From positions 1 through 18,139 of the forward strand of contig JANQGC010000196.1 in assembly GCA_028277515.1 (NCBI GenBank): a DNA stretch of 18,139 nt, given 5' to 3'. Positions 7,329 through 13,564 of the stretch are shown here, piece after piece. How positions within the stretch are numbered: the first letter of the stretch is position 1; each line of letters opens with the position of its first letter. A program made the translations under genes and the position numbers. The DNA comes from Anaerolineae bacterium. Its GTDB lineage: Bacteria; Chloroflexota; Anaerolineae; Promineifilales; Promineifilaceae. The notes under the pieces were generated by a model that was not told the DNA's origin, did no database searches, and saw only the letters and a list, made by a program, of their open reading frames with translations.

Positions 7329-7730
7329 ATGGAAAAAAGAACGAAAGATAACCCCTGGCAATTGCAAACGCCGCCGCAGACCTCATCATATGAAATGTGG
7401 GTGGAGGAAAAAGACGGACGTGAAATTATTGTCTGTAAAGTCGGTAAAACGATTTTGCATTATGATTATCGCTGCCTGGCCGATCTGCATGCCATGTTGA
7501 GAGCGCGTGGTGATTGGATGCCGCTGGGCAGCAAAGATGAAAAACAAGAAGCCAAAGAAGGGACGGTGGAATATTGGGCACGTTCCCCTGAAAATCCCAT
7601 CGGTGGTTGGTACGGCTTGAAGAAGAATTATCGCGGCCGTTTTGCCAATTATATCCCGCCCTTGATGGAGGAATTAGGGCTGGCCGAAGTGGAGCATAAC
7701 CGGCGCAACAATAGAATGAGAGCCATCTAG
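7329..7730 (+). CDS. Conserved hypothetical protein (DUF6855-like)
   Basis: 133 residues, soluble, no signal peptide or membrane segment. The sequence has strongly conserved-looking blocks: NPWQLQTPPQTSSYEMW (8-24), a short beta segment REIIVCKVGKTILHYDYRCLADLHAML, then GDWMPLGS (about 61-68), EGTVEYWARSPENPIGGWYG (about 77-96) and a C-terminal GRFANYIPPLMEELGLAEVEHNRRNNRMRA. I recognise this as a small family of unknown function, recalled as DUF6855; that assignment is from memory. No catalytic motif can be named. GGAG lies 9 nt upstream of the ATG. It is the last gene of the plus-strand run and ends only 4 nt from the convergent aldo/keto reductase gene, leaving no room for a separate terminator. 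Confidence 0.75.
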   Translation: MEKRTKDNPWQLQTPPQTSSYEMWVEEKDGREIIVCKVGKTILHYDYRCLADLHAMLRARGDWMPLGSKDEKQEAKEGTVEYWARSPENPIGGWYGLKKNYRGRFANYIPPLMEELGLAEVEHNRRNNRMRAI

Positions 7731-7734
7731 CAGG

Positions 7735-8763
7735 TTACCAACTATATTGTGATGATTTGAAGTCAATCATGCTGCCGTGGAAGTAAGGCACAATCGCTAA
7801 TTCCGGCTCAGAAACCGCGTCCAACCGGCGGCGGTCATCCTCCGTTATTTCGACCGGCAAAGCCCCTAAATTATCTTCAAGCTGGTCCATCGTACGTGGA
7901 CCAATGATGGCGCTGGTGATGCCCGGCTGTTGAATGAGCCAGGCCAGAGCCACCTGGCTGGGAGTGCAATTTTTCTCTTGTGCAAGTGCCTCAACAACAT
8001 CCAATACATTATAAGCGCGGTCGCTGAAATGCTGTTTGCCACGCTTTTTAAAGGGACCCTGCAGATCCACTTCCAGGCGCGTCCCCTCCGGCACAGGCTC
8101 GCCCCGTTTGTACTTGCCGGTCAAGAATCCACGCGCCAGGGGAGACCAGGGAATGATGGCCATGCCATAGGTTTGAGCCAGGGGAATCAGCTCCCGCTCG
8201 ATGCTACGATCAAGCAAATGGTAGGGTGGCTGTTCGCTGATAAAACGGTTGAGACCCAATTCCTTGGAAACCCATAATGATTCCATCACCCGCCAGGAAG
8301 GGAAGGTGCTGGTGCCGATGTAACGCACTTTGCCGGCGTGGATGAGATCATCCAGGGCGCGCAAGGTTTCGTCGATAGGCGTGTCCGCACGGGGGCGGTG
8401 GATCTGATACAGGTCAATGTAATCGGTCTGCAGCCGTTTCAGCGAAGCCTCACACTGTAGAATGATATGGCGGCGGTTGTTGCCTGCGGATAGGGGATCA
8501 TCGTCATCCATTTGGCCGTGTACTTTAGTGGCCAGGACGATTCGGCCGCGACTCCCATTTTGCTTCAGTGCTTTACCAACGATTTCTTCGCTGGTTCCGC
8601 GTGAATAAACGTTGGCTGTGTCGATAAAGTTGATGCCTTGATCGATGGCGCGGTCGATGATGGTGATGGCCTCAGATTCGGCCGTTTTCCAGCCGAAATT
8701 CATGCAGCCTAAACATAGGGTGCTAACAGGGACGCCGGTGCGTCCCAGGGATCGATATTCCAT
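7735..8763 (-). CDS. Aldo/keto reductase
   Basis: 342 residues from the ATG at 8763, chosen over the ATG at 8811 because AAGGAG stands 6 nt upstream and the family's N-terminus MEYRSLGRTGVPVSTLCLG begins there. The protein is a complete TIM-barrel NADPH-dependent carbonyl reductase. The catalytic tetrad is visible: D48 and Y53 (NFIDTANVYSRG), K80 (LATKVHG) and H122 (YQIHRPR). Cofactor-binding elements include PWSPLARGFLTGKYKRG and the C-terminal IIGPRTMDQLEDNLGAL. It belongs to the AKR group that includes YajO/L-glyceraldehyde 3-phosphate reductase-like enzymes; the substrate is not predictable. It is convergent with the preceding plus-strand gene and divergent from the PIN toxin, with which it shares an AT-rich 114-nt upstream gap. 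Confidence 0.94.
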   Translation of the reverse strand: MEYRSLGRTGVPVSTLCLGCMNFGWKTAESEAITIIDRAIDQGINFIDTANVYSRGTSEEIVGKALKQNGSRGRIVLATKVHGQMDDDDPLSAGNNRRHIILQCEASLKRLQTDYIDLYQIHRPRADTPIDETLRALDDLIHAGKVRYIGTSTFPSWRVMESLWVSKELGLNRFISEQPPYHLLDRSIERELIPLAQTYGMAIIPWSPLARGFLTGKYKRGEPVPEGTRLEVDLQGPFKKRGKQHFSDRAYNVLDVVEALAQEKNCTPSQVALAWLIQQPGITSAIIGPRTMDQLEDNLGALPVEITEDDRRRLDAVSEPELAIVPYFHGSMIDFKSSQYSW

Positions 8764-8841
8764 TATTACTCCTTGATTGTATGTAAACCATATGTTTATT
8801 AGTATACTCAAATTTTTTATTAAGAGATAATGGTTCGTGAC

Positions 8842-8870
8842 TTGAAGTCGTATATGCCATTATATATAAT
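8842..8870 (+). promoter_or_regulatory. Promoter of the PIN-RHH pair, leaderless type
   Basis: TTGAAG (8842-8847), a 17-bp spacer and a consensus TATAAT (8865-8870) sit immediately before the ATG at 8878, with only 7 nt between. Transcription should start at about the A of the ATG, with no ribosome-binding site. This decides the start: the alternative ATG at 8830 lies upstream of the promoter. Confidence 0.65.
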
Positions 8871-8877
8871 AGCGCAT

Positions 8878-9309
8878 ATGAAAAAGCCTGGGGCTGTAAT
8901 TGACACAAATATTATCATCTCGGCATTGAGATCGAAACAAGGCGCATCAAATAAATTACTTTCTTTAATAGGAAGCGGTGCATTTGAAATCCATGTTTCT
9001 ATCCCATTGGTTTTGGAGTATGAAGAAGTGTTAACGAGACAAAGAAAACAGTTAAGACTTCGCCACGAAGATATAGCTGATTTAATAGATTCTATTTGTA
9101 CACTAGCAATACGGCATAACAAAGTCCATTTTAGTTGGCGACCATTTTTACCAGACATTGCGGATGAATTTATATTAGACTTAGCAATAGCAGGAAGGCG
9201 TCATTATATTGTCACTTATAATAATAAGGATTTTATTGGTGTTGAAAAATTTGGTATTCAGGTCATAGAACCGATAGATTTATTAAGAATTATTGGAGTG
9301 TTAGGATGA
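8878..9309 (+). CDS. PIN-domain toxin (putative toxin component, TIGR00305-like)
   Basis: 143 residues from ATG 8878. PIN-domain acidic residues are in place: D9 in AVIDTNIIISAL, E47 or a neighbour in PLVLEYEEVL, D96/E97 and D101 in DIADEFILDLAIAG, and D118 in YNNKDF. PIN toxins are Mg2+/Mn2+-dependent ribonucleases that cut tRNA or other RNA when freed from their antitoxin. It overlaps the following ribbon-helix-helix gene by 4 nt (ATGA), so toxin precedes antitoxin. The gene is visibly richer in A/T than its neighbours, with A/T third positions, which suggests horizontal transfer. The start is set by a consensus promoter directly upstream rather than by a Shine-Dalgarno sequence. Confidence 0.88.
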   Translation: MKKPGAVIDTNIIISALRSKQGASNKLLSLIGSGAFEIHVSIPLVLEYEEVLTRQRKQLRLRHEDIADLIDSICTLAIRHNKVHFSWRPFLPDIADEFILDLAIAGRRHYIVTYNNKDFIGVEKFGIQVIEPIDLLRIIGVLG

Positions 9310-9548
9310 GTAATGTATTGAGCGTTCGTATACCCAGATCACTACACCAAGATGTCAAAGAACTGGCAGAAGCTGAAGGGGTTTCGATGAACCAATTCGT
9401 CATGTTGGCCATTGCAGAGAAAGTAGCTGCTTTACAAACAGTAGATTACCTCTCTCAACGTGCAGGGCGTGGAAACCGGGGAAAGCTCACCACCATTTTA
9501 GAAAAAGCGCCCGATGTCGAACCGGCTGATTACGATAAATTGGATTAA
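9306..9548 (+). CDS. Ribbon-helix-helix antitoxin partner of the PIN protein (HicB/Arc-like)
   Basis: 80 residues. The N-terminal beta strand LSVRIPRSLHQDVKELAEAEGVSMNQFVMLAIAEKV (5-40) is the standard ribbon-helix-helix fold: a strand inserted in the DNA major groove, then two helices that form the dimer. The remaining 40 residues (LSQRAGRGNRGKLTTILEKAPDVEPADYDKLD) form a polar tail suited to wrapping the toxin. Coupled by ATGA overlap to the PIN gene, so translation is probably linked, and the RHH dimer probably represses the shared promoter. Its base composition is less AT-rich than the toxin's 5' part. Confidence 0.85.
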   Translation: MSNVLSVRIPRSLHQDVKELAEAEGVSMNQFVMLAIAEKVAALQTVDYLSQRAGRGNRGKLTTILEKAPDVEPADYDKLD

Positions 9549-9574
9549 TGAACCCGGTTTAGAAAGTAGAAAGC

Positions 9575-9610
9575 GAAAGGCCACCCCAGGAGGAGAAGGG
9601 ATGGCCTTTC
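9575..9610. terminator. Hairpin between convergent genes, likely bidirectional terminator
   Basis: GAAAGGCCA (9575-9583) pairs perfectly with TGGCCTTTC (9602-9610), and the inner CCC/GGG can extend the stem past a one-base bulge. It lies between the ends of the antitoxin gene and the TspO-related gene. The plus side has no T run (AAGGAGAAAAGG follows); the minus side is followed by CTTTCTACTTTCT, moderately T-rich. It may serve the minus-strand gene better, or may belong to a lost leader. Confidence 0.5.
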
Positions 9611-9631
9611 AAGGAGAAAAGGAGGAAGGAA

Positions 9632-9742
9632 ATGAAGATATTAAATATTATTGGTAATAACTATGCTCCTTGTGCTACCGGTTTTTCTTCGTTCAGCGAC
9701 GAATTGTTCGATCCGGCAAGCTGTTCACGGGTTCGCCAGTAG
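9632..9742 (+). other. Orphan start region: strong ribosome-binding site and 36-codon frame antisense to a gene end
   Basis: AGGAGGAAGG ends 2 nt before an ATG at 9632, and a frame of 36 codons (MKILNIIGNNYAPC...) runs to TAG at 9740, overlapping the last part of the TspO-related gene on the other strand. The first ten codons look like an ordinary N-terminus; the rest is antisense of a real gene. It may be the leftover 5' end of a gene truncated at the junction, or a coincidence of a purine-rich spacer. Confidence 0.25.
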
Positions 9743-10497
9743 CCAATCGCCGTCAGCAAGGCGATAATCAATGCTGCTGCAACGGCGACGGCCGCCAGGG
9801 CTGGCTCTCTGGATTCCATTGCCGAAGCACGAATACCGAATAATGCCCAGACCAGGACCGCAGCATAGGATGCATTGCGGCGATTAATCAGCAGCAGTGC
9901 AGCAACAATAACTGCTGCGCCAATCATTAGCATCGCCCATACCGGTTCGGCAATGCCGAAGCCGTTCCAGCCCCAGAAATTAACCACACTAGAAATATTG
10001 GCGATAGTGGCTACGGTGATCCAGCCCAGATAAATGCTGAATGGGAACTGGTAGAATATCTTATCTTGCCAGGATAATGTTGGATCGCGACGGCCGATAT
10101 TCAAGCGCAGGTAGATAGCAATTAAGGTAATTAATAATGTTACCATGAGACCGATGGATAATGCATAATAACCATAGTGCCAGGTGACAATCCAACCACT
10201 GTTGACGATGCTGCTAATCACAAAAAGCCATCCGATTTTGTACAAAAACGGCCGTTCACGTTCCACGGGTCGTGCCTGGTAAATAGCGAAAGCAATTAAT
10301 GCTGTATAAATAACGCTCCATACAGCGAACGTGTATCCTGCCGGTGTGAAGTAAGAAGGCAGCAAGTCCGAGATTTCACCAGTTGAAATCCCATTCAACG
10401 GTATGGCTGAGGCGGCGATATTCATGACCAATACCAACACCAGGGTGAAGGTATTGGCAAACTGTAAGATGATTGGCTTGCTTGTTTTTGTCATCAT
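9661..10497 (-). CDS. TspO/MBR-related (tryptophan-rich sensory-like) membrane protein
   Basis: 278 residues from ATG 10497; the upstream ATG at 10542 precedes the promoter and is rejected. The protein has many hydrophobic helices, roughly eight, about twice the five of classical TspO (about 160 residues), so it belongs to the larger bacterial TspO/MBR-related group. Recognisable stretches are NGISTGEISDLLPSYFTPAG, then YTFAVWSVIYTALIAFAIYQ, SGWIVTWHYGYY and FSIYLGWITVATIANIS. TspO relatives bind tetrapyrroles and affect stress responses; for this large form function is uncertain. The polar C-terminal tail (TREQLAGSNNSSLNEEKPVAQGA) should be cytoplasmic or periplasmic. A perfect consensus promoter ends 6 nt before the start, so the mRNA is probably leaderless. 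Confidence 0.85.
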   Translation of the reverse strand: MMTKTSKPIILQFANTFTLVLVLVMNIAASAIPLNGISTGEISDLLPSYFTPAGYTFAVWSVIYTALIAFAIYQARPVERERPFLYKIGWLFVISSIVNSGWIVTWHYGYYALSIGLMVTLLITLIAIYLRLNIGRRDPTLSWQDKIFYQFPFSIYLGWITVATIANISSVVNFWGWNGFGIAEPVWAMLMIGAAVIVAALLLINRRNASYAAVLVWALFGIRASAMESREPALAAVAVAAALIIALLTAIGYWRTREQLAGSNNSSLNEEKPVAQGA

Positions 10498-10503
10498 ACT
10501 GGC

Positions 10504-10532
10504 ATTATAGCGGAAGAAATTTGATTTGTCAA
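10504..10532 (-). promoter_or_regulatory. Perfect consensus sigma-70 promoter, leaderless type, for the TspO-related gene
   Basis: On the minus strand TTGACA (10527-10532), a 17-bp spacer and TATAAT (10504-10509) match the housekeeping consensus at all twelve positions. Only 6 nt (GCCAGT) separate the -10 box from ATG 10497, giving a transcript that begins at the start codon. There is no Shine-Dalgarno sequence. Confidence 0.82.
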
Positions 10533-10722
10533 GTAATTGCACAATATTTGTAAAGATATGTTATTTTGTCTAAGAATCCCGTTTGCAGCGGCTCATTTTT
10601 GTCCCGTGGCTTGTATCGCTAAATTCAGAAAAGGATGTCAATTGGATTATGAAAAAGGTGTAATAATATCGCTCCTGCTGCATTATAGTGATAGAGATTG
10701 ATCAACAGGATAAGAAATCTTG

Positions 10723-11277
10723 ATGGCAAAAGATGAACCCACCTTGATCGCCCGCGCGCAGCAAGATCCGCAGGCATTTGGCCCGCTTTATCAACGGTAT
10801 GCGGACAAGATATATGCTTATGCCCAACGCGAAGTGCAAAATACGGCCCTGGCTCAAGACATTGTAGCCGGCACGTTTGAAAAAGCGTTGAAAAATTTGC
10901 CGCGATATCGTTGGCAGGGCACCAGTTTCGGGGCCTGGCTATACCGTATCGCCCGCAATGAAATCATGATGCATTATCGCAAGCGGCACTGGTTGTCACC
11001 CTTGTTTGATCGCATTCCATCCAGTGTGCGGATTGAACAACGCTTTATGGATCGTGAAGAACAGGATGAAGTGACTGCTGCCATGCGCATGCTTTCCGAC
11101 AAAGACCAGGAGTTGCTGCGCTTGCGATATTATGAAGATTTGTCAAATGATGAGATTGCTGAGGTCTTGCAGAAATCGGCTAATGCGACGGCCGTCGCCA
11201 TTCACCGCGCTCTAAAACGGTTGCGCGGCCACCTGGAAAAATCCACCCCGGAGGCAGTCAATCATGTCAAACCTTAA
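10723..11277 (+). CDS. ECF-type RNA polymerase sigma factor
   Basis: 184 residues. Region 2 covers about 5-88: FGPLYQRYADKIYAYAQREV, then LAQDIVAGTFEKALKNLPRY and the -10 reading helix FGAWLYRIARNEIMMHYRKR. Region 4 covers about 116-172: MRMLSDKDQELLRLRYYEDLS and the helix-turn-helix NDEIAEVLQKSANATAVAIHRALKRLR. Size and order are standard for the ECF group. A TTG directly before the ATG (10720) is an alternative start, and would sit at a better distance from the AGGA upstream. The stop lies 14 nt inside the next gene, which encodes a membrane protein of the anti-sigma type, so the two are translationally coupled and very likely act as a sigma/anti-sigma pair that responds to envelope signals. 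Confidence 0.92.
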   Translation: MAKDEPTLIARAQQDPQAFGPLYQRYADKIYAYAQREVQNTALAQDIVAGTFEKALKNLPRYRWQGTSFGAWLYRIARNEIMMHYRKRHWLSPLFDRIPSSVRIEQRFMDREEQDEVTAAMRMLSDKDQELLRLRYYEDLSNDEIAEVLQKSANATAVAIHRALKRLRGHLEKSTPEAVNHVKP

Positions 11278-12796
11278 TCAGGTAGAGAATTTCAGTTATT
11301 TAGAAGAACGTCTTCGTCGCAGCAAGCCGGTCACGGAACCGTTACCCCAGCAGGTAAAGAAGAATATATGGAACCAGACAGTAAACAAAATGATCCAGCC
11401 ACGGCCGTCTCTGCTGCGACGCCTGGCTCCCCAGTTGGCGATGGCCGGATTGGTTGTCCTCCTGCTGTTGTTTCTGGCCGGTATCTTACCCACCGGCTCA
11501 GCCATTTCTGATTATATTTTGCGCGTTGGTCCCTTTAATATCACCACAGATCCCTCTGCGGCCGAACAAGCCATCAGTTCTCCACCGGCTGATGTGGTCA
11601 CGCCCAATGTGCTCACGGCCGGATTAAGCGATGCTGCGGGAGTGGTCGAATTCCCAATTTTTTACCCCCGTTACTGGCCGGAGAATTATGCACCACAGGA
11701 GCCGCCATTAATCGATATGCTCGCTGATCCCCAGGGTGAAGTGTCAACGGTGGAATCCACCCTTTTCAGCCATGATCGGGAACATATTCTCCATTTTTCA
11801 CAAACGATCTATGAGCCGGATGCTTCTGCTCGGCCTTTTGACCTGCCCATTGGTGATGGCCAGGCGGAACAAGTGATTATTGACCTTAACGATGGGCTTT
11901 GGCTGGAAAATTACGTGGCCGACGCAGGTTCAAACCAGGAATCCATATCCAGTAATACGCTCATCTGGCAGGATTCAATCGCTGACGAGCACACCTTCCT
12001 TTACCGGTTGAGTAGTGAGGAACGTTTGCCGCTGGAGGAAATGCAGCGGATCGCTGAATCGGCCGTCTCTGCCGATCACGGACCTTCCCGTATCCTTAAC
12101 CTGGCGTTCGGTGACGCTCTTACCCTGCTGGGTTTTGAAGTGACCGGACCGCGTAGCGAACTACGCCTTTTTTGGCAGCTCGAACATGGTTTAGAAAATA
12201 GTTTGATGGCTTTTGTCCACTGGCGCGATCAAAGCGGGTTGCCTGTACAACAGGTAGATCTGCCCTTGCCGAGCGATGAATGGCAGCCCGGTCAAAATCA
12301 GGTGCAGGTGATTGATATAGGTGAACCTGACTTGCCGGCGGGGCAGTACACACTGCATTTGGGACTTTATGATGCGGACAGCGGCGAGAGGGTTGTCATT
12401 GATAATTACCCAGAGGGTCCAGTGCCTTTGACCGGTATTGAGATAAATGAGATTGAGGCCCTTCTTCCCTTATCTGATGCAGGCCGGGAGGCAATGATCA
12501 TAGCTGCTATGGAAACCGTCGTCTCCTTCAACCAGGAAGGTGTAGAGATACCCGGCGAGGAGCCATTTTTTGAAATTTCTGCTGATCTGTGGGCGGATGA
12601 CATCGCCGAGCTAAATCCGATACGCATTTATTGGCATAACAATAATTTGGCAATTGTCATTGTTGAGCAGGATGATGCCCAACGCGGTCTATATATTGGT
12701 GTACCTATCTCTTCCTATATGCTGAAAGCGGATGATTTTTCACGGTTAAGGTCAGTGGATCAGGGTCTTTGGGAGTTTGAGAGAACTCGCCAATGA
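11264..12796 (+). CDS. Membrane anti-sigma-type protein with large extracytoplasmic beta domains (DUF4367-like plus glycosyltransferase-associated domain)
   Basis: 510 residues. A cytoplasmic N-terminus of about 52 residues is followed by one membrane helix (about 57-76, LAMAGLVVLLLLFLAG) and a 430-residue outer part. No HxxxCxxC zinc anti-sigma motif is present. Residues about 110-270 resemble DUF4367-type domains of anti-sigma proteins (strands ending in FLYRLSSEERLPLEEMQRIAES). Residues about 280-385 (LTLLGFEVTG, ELRLFWQLEH, MAFVHWRDQSG, SDEWQPGQNQ, LPAGQYTLHLGLYDADSG) match a beta-sandwich usually found at the end of Chloroflexota membrane glycosyltransferases. The last 110 residues are unassigned. 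GGAGG lies before the ATG; it overlaps the sigma gene by 14 nt and the lipoprotein gene by 4 nt. It probably sequesters the sigma factor and senses envelope state; this is inference. Confidence 0.75.
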   Translation: MSNLNQVENFSYLEERLRRSKPVTEPLPQQVKKNIWNQTVNKMIQPRPSLLRRLAPQLAMAGLVVLLLLFLAGILPTGSAISDYILRVGPFNITTDPSAAEQAISSPPADVVTPNVLTAGLSDAAGVVEFPIFYPRYWPENYAPQEPPLIDMLADPQGEVSTVESTLFSHDREHILHFSQTIYEPDASARPFDLPIGDGQAEQVIIDLNDGLWLENYVADAGSNQESISSNTLIWQDSIADEHTFLYRLSSEERLPLEEMQRIAESAVSADHGPSRILNLAFGDALTLLGFEVTGPRSELRLFWQLEHGLENSLMAFVHWRDQSGLPVQQVDLPLPSDEWQPGQNQVQVIDIGEPDLPAGQYTLHLGLYDADSGERVVIDNYPEGPVPLTGIEINEIEALLPLSDAGREAMIIAAMETVVSFNQEGVEIPGEEPFFEISADLWADDIAELNPIRIYWHNNNLAIVIVEQDDAQRGLYIGVPISSYMLKADDFSRLRSVDQGLWEFERTRQ

Positions 12797-13269
12797 ATAA
12801 GGTAACTCAATCGTTTCTCATCTTCTCATGCTGGCTGCTCTCCATCACTGCAATTGGTTGCCGGCCGGGCCGCAATGCTGTTTTCCAACAGGATGTTGCA
12901 GGCCGTTGGGCCGTCCAAGATGGATCAACGCTCACTGTGCCGAATTCCTTCTTCTGGTTTTCAATGGATGTAATTGAGTTTCGGCCAGATGGTACGGTTT
13001 TGGGTTTGATGTTCTGGCCTCCTGATTCACGTGCGGAGCTGCGACTGAACAAAACGGCCGAATACCGCCTGCTTGAAGACGGCCGAATGGAAATCGTCGG
13101 TAGCTGTCGCCATGAAGATCCTTGCGGTGGCGTTTACGACCTGTCCCTAAGCGGTGAATCGCTGCGTCTTTTCAACGATTCTGATGAAATGCAGTTAAAG
13201 CGCAGCGGTCCGGCCACTCAAGGTACTGTTCCACGTGTCATTGGTCCTGTCCCGACACCATTAAGGTGA
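12793..13269 (+). CDS. Small lipoprotein of the sigma/anti-sigma operon
   Basis: 158 residues. The N-terminus is a lipoprotein signal: short basic start, hydrophobic core (FLIFSCWLLSI) and lipobox A-I-G-C with the lipidated cysteine at C23. The mature part has the alternating pattern of a small beta-barrel of the lipocalin-like type: VAGRWAVQDGSTLTV, then VIEFRPDGTVLGLMF, AEYRLLEDGRMEIVGS and YDLSLSGESLRLF. C101 and C107 (SCRHEDPCGG) could form a disulfide. Its start overlaps the anti-sigma stop (ATGA), so it is the third gene of the operon and may be a partner or a ligand sensor for the anti-sigma domain. Specific function unknown. Confidence 0.8.
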   Translation: MNKVTQSFLIFSCWLLSITAIGCRPGRNAVFQQDVAGRWAVQDGSTLTVPNSFFWFSMDVIEFRPDGTVLGLMFWPPDSRAELRLNKTAEYRLLEDGRMEIVGSCRHEDPCGGVYDLSLSGESLRLFNDSDEMQLKRSGPATQGTVPRVIGPVPTPLR

Positions 13270-13401
13270 AGGGTTGGAGGATCATTCTTCAGCAAGTTGA
13301 TAACTTTATCATTTAATTCGGAAACGATTTCGACAGCCTGCAGTTCCGCAGACAGATTTGACCATGCATGAATGAGATGAATGTTAACCAATTGATAACA
13401 T

Positions 13402-13548
13402 GATCTTGACAATAAATTAATTAAGATCTGCTATAGTTATTAATGTGAGCGAACGACATTTGTAAGCTCACCGGATGATCCGGTAGAACACGCGAAATGC
13501 AGATTCTTGATCAACCCCCCGTCCGGCCGGACGATAAATAGAAAGGAG
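13402..13548 (+). promoter_or_regulatory. Orphan structured leader: promoter-like elements, hairpins and ribosome-binding site without a gene
   Basis: TTGACA (13406-13411) and TATAGT (13432-13437) are separated by 20 nt. A GATCTT/AAGATC inverted repeat (13402-13407 / 13423-13428) spans the -35 box and spacer, an arrangement recalling MerR-type promoters. Downstream are GTGAGC/GCTCAC (13445-13450 / 13466-13471), CCGGAT-G-ATCCGG (13471-13483) and the perfect palindrome CGTCCGGCCGGACG (13520-13533). GAAAGGAG follows at 13541-13548. The only frame behind it stops after six codons, and the end of the minus-strand glycosyltransferase gene begins at 13565. The rest of the 13270-13564 gap shows no gene. 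Confidence 0.4.
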
Positions 13549-13564
13549 TGACGATTTTACCACT

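Noticed and set aside
8764..8811. N-terminal extension of the aldo/keto reductase (ATG 8811)
   Set aside because: The family's N-terminus and an AAGGAG site both point to ATG 8763.
8830..8877. N-terminal extension of the PIN toxin (ATG 8830)
   Set aside because: It lies upstream of and across the TTGAAG-17-TATAAT promoter and would not be in the mRNA; the PIN fold starts at 8878.
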